Origin: Chloroflexota bacterium
GTDB taxonomy: Bacteria; Chloroflexota; Dehalococcoidia; JACQUA01
Reading direction: 5' to 3'
NCBI GenBank assembly: GCA_016210565.1
Contig: JACQUA010000112.1
Location: 1 to 44,936 of the forward strand
DNA length: 44,936 nucleotides
Positions within the stretch are counted from its first letter, which is position 1. The number at the start of each line of letters is the position of its first letter. Shown piece by piece: positions 42,010-44,936 of the stretch. The translations under genes and the position numbers were made by a program. Below the pieces are notes generated by a model that was not told where the DNA came from, searched no databases, and worked only from the letters and a program-made list of their open reading frames with translations.

Positions 42010-43248
42010 TCAGGCAGGAGCCACCAGTATTTCCCCGCGGGGGAAGTGGTCGATTATTTCGCACCCTGTCTCCGTGACCACTACCATGTTCTCCAGTCTG
42101 ACCCCACCGACGCGGTGCTCCCCCTCGCAGCTTTCGACGGCGATGACCATCCCCGGCTCAAAGACCTGGGGGTACTTCAGCGACCACTGGCGGTTGATGA
42201 CAGGGTAGTCGTGGCCGCCGCCCAGCCCAATCCCGTGTCCGATCTCGATGCTCAATACCTCGGCTTCGTCAGGCCAACCCCACTTGCTCGACGGGTCGAA
42301 GAACCGGGCGGCGTCGGCAGTGGTGTTGCCCGGCTTTATGGCGTCGATGATGGCGTCCACCCTGTCCAGCAATGTCTGGTACCAGTCCTTCTCCCTCTGG
42401 TTGGGCTTTCGACCGGTGATGAACGTGCGGTACTGGCAACTGGTGTAGCCCATGTACTTGATGCCCTGGCAAAGCGCGCCGTAGACCAGGTCTCCCGTCT
42501 GGATCATCCGCCCTGATTGGCCGAATCCCCTGGCGAAGGTCTCCGGGCCGGAGCGGAAGTTACCCGAAGGAATCTCTTCCGCCCCTTGCTCGTAGCAGGT
42601 AGCCGCCGCGACCAGGTTGAGGTCTTCCTCGTGGACGCCGGGCCTCAGCGTCTGCCAGACTTTGTACCAGGCCGCCTCGACGATATTGGCCACCATCTTT
42701 TCGCAGTTGATCTCGTCCACGGTCTTGATCTGCCTGGCTTCCATCATGACCGACTTTGCCCCGGTGCAGTGCAGTCCCAGTTTCTCCAGAGCCGTCTCGC
42801 CGGTGCCGTCCACACCCACCATTCCCAGCTTCTCGCCGGTGAGGCCCCGTTCCTTCAGCTCCTGGAAGACGCCCGCGGCGAATTTTCCGGCCTGCTCCCG
42901 GGTAGCTTCCGGACCGGCAACTCCGCCCGCCCAGGACTGCGACAGCCGCCAGTGCTTTATCCACGGCGCCTGGTCCGGCATTTGCCGGAACCACCCCGCC
43001 TGTTCAAAGATCACCGGGTCATGGTCGGCGAAGAACAGGATGTACTTGTTGCCGCCGCCGGAGGCCCACAACCCGGTCAGGTAACGGACGTTCTCCTTGC
43101 TCCAGACCAGCAGGGCAGGAAGGCCGTGCTTGCGCATGATCTTCCTGGCCCTGGCCGCCCGCTCTTCCCTCAGCCGTACGACATTGATACGCTCCTGCCA
43201 ATCAGCGATCGTGCTGCCGAACATAAGTTTCTGCGCCATTTTTACCAT
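42010..43248 (-). CDS. M24 family Cys-substituted protein (copy 8)
   Basis: 412 residues, MVKMAQKLMFG. Cys260 (GALC) and Cys271 (GYTSC); His338 in GHGIGLGGGHDYP with His346 retained; Glu372 and Glu386 (RLENM). The N-domain motif is NVRYLTGLWASGG rather than LRG. CYEQGAEEIPSGNF is distinctive. GAGGAC lies about eight bases before the ATG at 43248. It is 234 bases after a CapA and starts the second M24-hydrolase-SBP-CapA unit. Confidence 0.9.
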   Translation of the reverse strand: MVKMAQKLMFGSTIADWQERINVVRLREERAARARKIMRKHGLPALLVWSKENVRYLTGLWASGGGNKYILFFADHDPVIFEQAGWFRQMPDQAPWIKHWRLSQSWAGGVAGPEATREQAGKFAAGVFQELKERGLTGEKLGMVGVDGTGETALEKLGLHCTGAKSVMMEARQIKTVDEINCEKMVANIVEAAWYKVWQTLRPGVHEEDLNLVAAATCYEQGAEEIPSGNFRSGPETFARGFGQSGRMIQTGDLVYGALCQGIKYMGYTSCQYRTFITGRKPNQREKDWYQTLLDRVDAIIDAIKPGNTTADAARFFDPSSKWGWPDEAEVLSIEIGHGIGLGGGHDYPVINRQWSLKYPQVFEPGMVIAVESCEGEHRVGGVRLENMVVVTETGCEIIDHFPRGEILVAPA

Positions 43249-43278
43249 AGAAAAGTCCTCTTTCTGATTCTAATTCCT

Positions 43279-43421
43279 GGTACCGCAGGCCGCCGTGCCT
43301 GCGAGCGCCGGATCGCTATCAGGTTAAACAGCTTCGAGACTGGACTGTTCCCAAAGCCATCAACAAGATGTATCGACATCGGTGAAATCCAGCTTTCGCA
43401 GGCACGGTGGCCTGCGGTACC
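43279..43421. repeat. 143-base foldback with REP-like ends
   Basis: GGTACCGCAGGCCGCCGTGC (from 43279, continuing CTGCGAG) is the reverse complement, with one mismatch, of the right end (TCGCAGGCACGGTGGCCTGC then GGTACC, to 43421). Each end is itself a small hairpin (CGCAGGC/GCCTGCG). The interior of about 90 bases has no similarity I can see elsewhere. It lies between CapA 43483 and M24 42010. At 43443-43460 a GCCCCGA/TCGGGAC hairpin follows. Confidence 0.75.
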
Positions 43422-43482
43422 GGCGATCTGTGTCCAGCTTTCGCCCCGACGCATCGGGACGGTAAACTGGCATTGGGGATTC

Positions 43483-44586
43483 TCATTTCCCCGAGACGAC
43501 CACTTCTTCACCCTCCACGGTAAGGGTGGTCCCCACCTCCCCCGACCAGCGCTGAAGATAACTCACCACCTCATCGAACCTGGGGTCGCTTCGGGGAAGG
43601 AACTCCGGCTCCAACTGCTTGTTGATCCACGCCGGGAGAAAGGACACTCTCTCGATGCCTTTTTTGGTGGCGACGCATCTGGCCATCATGGAATACTGCC
43701 TGTCCCTGGGGCCATCTTTGGCCAGCGCCGGCAGGCTCTGGGCGCCCGACGGCGGTTTCAGGCCGTGAGGCGTTTCCTGGGCAAAATTGCCGAGGCTGTA
43801 GAAAATGGCCTTCCCCTTATAGATTTCGATTCCCTTGACCAGGTGGGCATGGTGACCGACGATGATGTCCGCCCCGGCGTCGATGGCCCGGTATCCCAGC
43901 GCCGGCTGGTACATGGCCAGCACTCCCGGTATCTTGTGAATTCCCCAGTGCATGGAGACGACAACGATGTCTACCTGGCGCCGCAACTTGCGGATGTCTT
44001 CCTCCATGGCCCGGGCGTCATCTTCCCACGGAATCGTTATGACCTTAGGCGGCGTCCCCGCCTGGTATTCCTGGGCCTCATAGTAGGTTGAAGCCCTCAA
44101 GGGCGTGCAGCCCGCTTTCCCTTCCCGCGCCTCGTATTCGACGTCCATCACCGAGCAATAGGTCAGAAAGCCGACCTTGATCCCTTTTCGCTCTATGATC
44201 GCTGGTTTTCTGGCCTCGGCGATATCTTTGCCCACGCCGATTATGTGGATGTTATTGCGCCGGACCACGTCGATGGTTTCCAGCAGTGACTCGGGGCCGT
44301 AGTCAAAGCAGTGGTTTGCGGCATGGGTCAGCACGTCAAACCCGGCGAAGACAAGCGACTTGACGTTGTCGGGGTGGACGCGCCCCTGCCAGGTGCTGTG
44401 CTCCCGGAATTGCATACAGCCCTTGGTCGAGAGGTTGTATTCTAGCTGAGCGACGGAGATGTCCGCTTCTCTTATCTTCTGGTGGCTCAGGGCAAAGAGG
44501 GATTCCGGCGGCTTGCCGAATTCGATGCGCCTGGGGCCGACGTCTCCGGTGGCGTGAATAACGATTCTGTGTTCTTGTCCGCTCAA
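43483..44586 (-). CDS. CapA/PGA_cap family protein, type B (copy 8)
   Basis: 367 residues, the shortest type B member: the region between FAQETP and the RCVATKKG segment is shortened relative to the others (LKPPSGAQSLPALAKDGPRD). Start is TTG at 44586, six bases after AAAGGAG. GD at 14-15, AQLEYNLSTKGC (the usual CQLE cysteine is alanine), Asn91-His92 in NHCFDYG, HWGIHKIP, GHHAH and FYSLGNF. It is the first array gene in the window. Whether the array continues beyond 44586 cannot be seen. Confidence 0.87.
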   Translation of the reverse strand: MSGQEHRIVIHATGDVGPRRIEFGKPPESLFALSHQKIREADISVAQLEYNLSTKGCMQFREHSTWQGRVHPDNVKSLVFAGFDVLTHAANHCFDYGPESLLETIDVVRRNNIHIIGVGKDIAEARKPAIIERKGIKVGFLTYCSVMDVEYEAREGKAGCTPLRASTYYEAQEYQAGTPPKVITIPWEDDARAMEEDIRKLRRQVDIVVVSMHWGIHKIPGVLAMYQPALGYRAIDAGADIIVGHHAHLVKGIEIYKGKAIFYSLGNFAQETPHGLKPPSGAQSLPALAKDGPRDRQYSMMARCVATKKGIERVSFLPAWINKQLEPEFLPRSDPRFDEVVSYLQRWSGEVGTTLTVEGEEVVVSGK

Positions 44587-44936
44587 TCTTACTCCTTTCG
44601 GTTTACTCGGCTGGCGATGTCACACTGGCCGGATGAAAAGAAAATCCGAAATCCGAATCGCCGAAATCCCAATGACCGTGAGGATACAAGCCGTCGGTGC
44701 CCGCATGAGGGGTCATCGGCTATCTTCATCCTTGCTAGCCCCCTGGTAAACCAGGCGTGAAGATCGGTTTTCGGTTTTCACCATTGGTGCTTTGGATTTG
44801 CTCTGAAAATAGGCTGTCACCCTGAGCGAAGTCGAAGGGTCTTTCGTCCCGCGCCCCGCCCCGAAAGATTCTTCGACTACGCTCGCTGCGCTCGCTTCGC
44901 TCAGAATGACATTTTCATCCTTCATGGTGCGCCATC
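44587..44936. other. 350-base gene-free right edge
   Basis: No gene seen. Bases 44640-44672 are an AAATCCGAAATCCGAATCGC low-complexity tract. Bases 44815-44911 are a foldback repeat. The promoter for the CapA at 44586 would be expected in this stretch, but no clear boxes are visible. Confidence 0.5.
44815..44911. repeat. TGTCACCCTGAGCGAAG foldback
   Basis: TGTCACCCTGAGCGAAG (44815-44831) and CTTCGCTCAGAATGACA (44895-44911) are inverted arms with two mismatches. The right end recurs at the left edge of the window (about 26-45), so copies flank both sides of the array. Confidence 0.75.

Noticed and set aside
1-44936. CRISPR array made of the many palindromic repeats
   Set aside because: Copies are kilobases apart, of several families and both orientations, with no regular spacers and no cas genes.
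1-44936. tRNA, rRNA, integrase, transposase or phage genes
   Set aside because: None recognised on either strand; the array is therefore not called a genomic island despite its many repeats.

Overview
This is a high-GC bacterial window dominated by one long paralogous gene array. Thirty-four genes, all on the minus strand from 44586 down to 1721, come from a handful of families. There are twelve CapA/PGA_cap-type proteins (calcineurin-like fold), nine lipoprotein substrate-binding proteins (SBPs) of the Fe3+/spermidine-like ABC type, eight M24 creatinase/aminopeptidase-P-like proteins, two isochorismatase-family cysteine hydrolases, two small cupins and one XRE-Crp fusion regulator. Nearly every gene has its own clear Shine-Dalgarno site (AGGAGG, AAGGAG or GGAG). 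Lipoboxes on all nine SBPs show a bacterium with lipoprotein export. The phylum cannot be fixed from the window; a Chloroflexota (Dehalococcoidia-like) or similar subsurface or soil lineage is my guess from the style of the intergenic repeats and the paralog expansion.

Layout. Positions 1-1591 are a flank: repeat-rich DNA, a 50-aa DUF3096-like membrane peptide (minus) and a DUF998-like membrane protein (plus, convergent with the array). From 1721 to 21706 the order in transcription direction is CapA, M24, SBP, CapA, M24, CapA, SBP, M24, isochorismatase, SBP, CapA, SBP, M24, CapA, SBP, M24. At 22049-23050 sits the only regulator. From 23345 to 44586 the same families continue with extra CapA genes and a tandem cupin pair. 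The last 350 bases hold another intergenic repeat.

Subtypes. CapA and SBP proteins fall by eye into matching groups. CapA type A (no Cys-rich STRGC insert) occurs with SBP type A (RAGLNIADV) mainly left of 15.2 kb. CapA type B (CQLE, STRGC, NHCFDYG) occurs with SBP type B (KWRGK, GGGN) to the right. This suggests the two proteins diverged as partners. The M24 proteins are one homogeneous family.

How the genes may work together (inference). The SBPs would bind a small solute outside the membrane; the cytoplasmic M24, CapA and cysteine-hydrolase proteins would process it or sense it. No ABC permease or ATPase, no polyglutamate ligase and no transposase is present, so the SBPs are orphans here. 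All eight M24 proteins replace the two metal-binding aspartates of the family by cysteines and carry two further invariant cysteines. They are therefore not ordinary Xaa-Pro peptidases. All twelve CapA proteins carry HWGxH where, as I recall the family, HWGxE is usual. Together these point to an undescribed multi-copy CapA-SBP-M24 system.

Intergenic DNA carries many short palindromic repeat families. Several are shared between sites, and one supplies the C-terminus and stop codon of a CapA gene. No rRNA, tRNA, CRISPR array, insertion sequence or phage gene was recognised.
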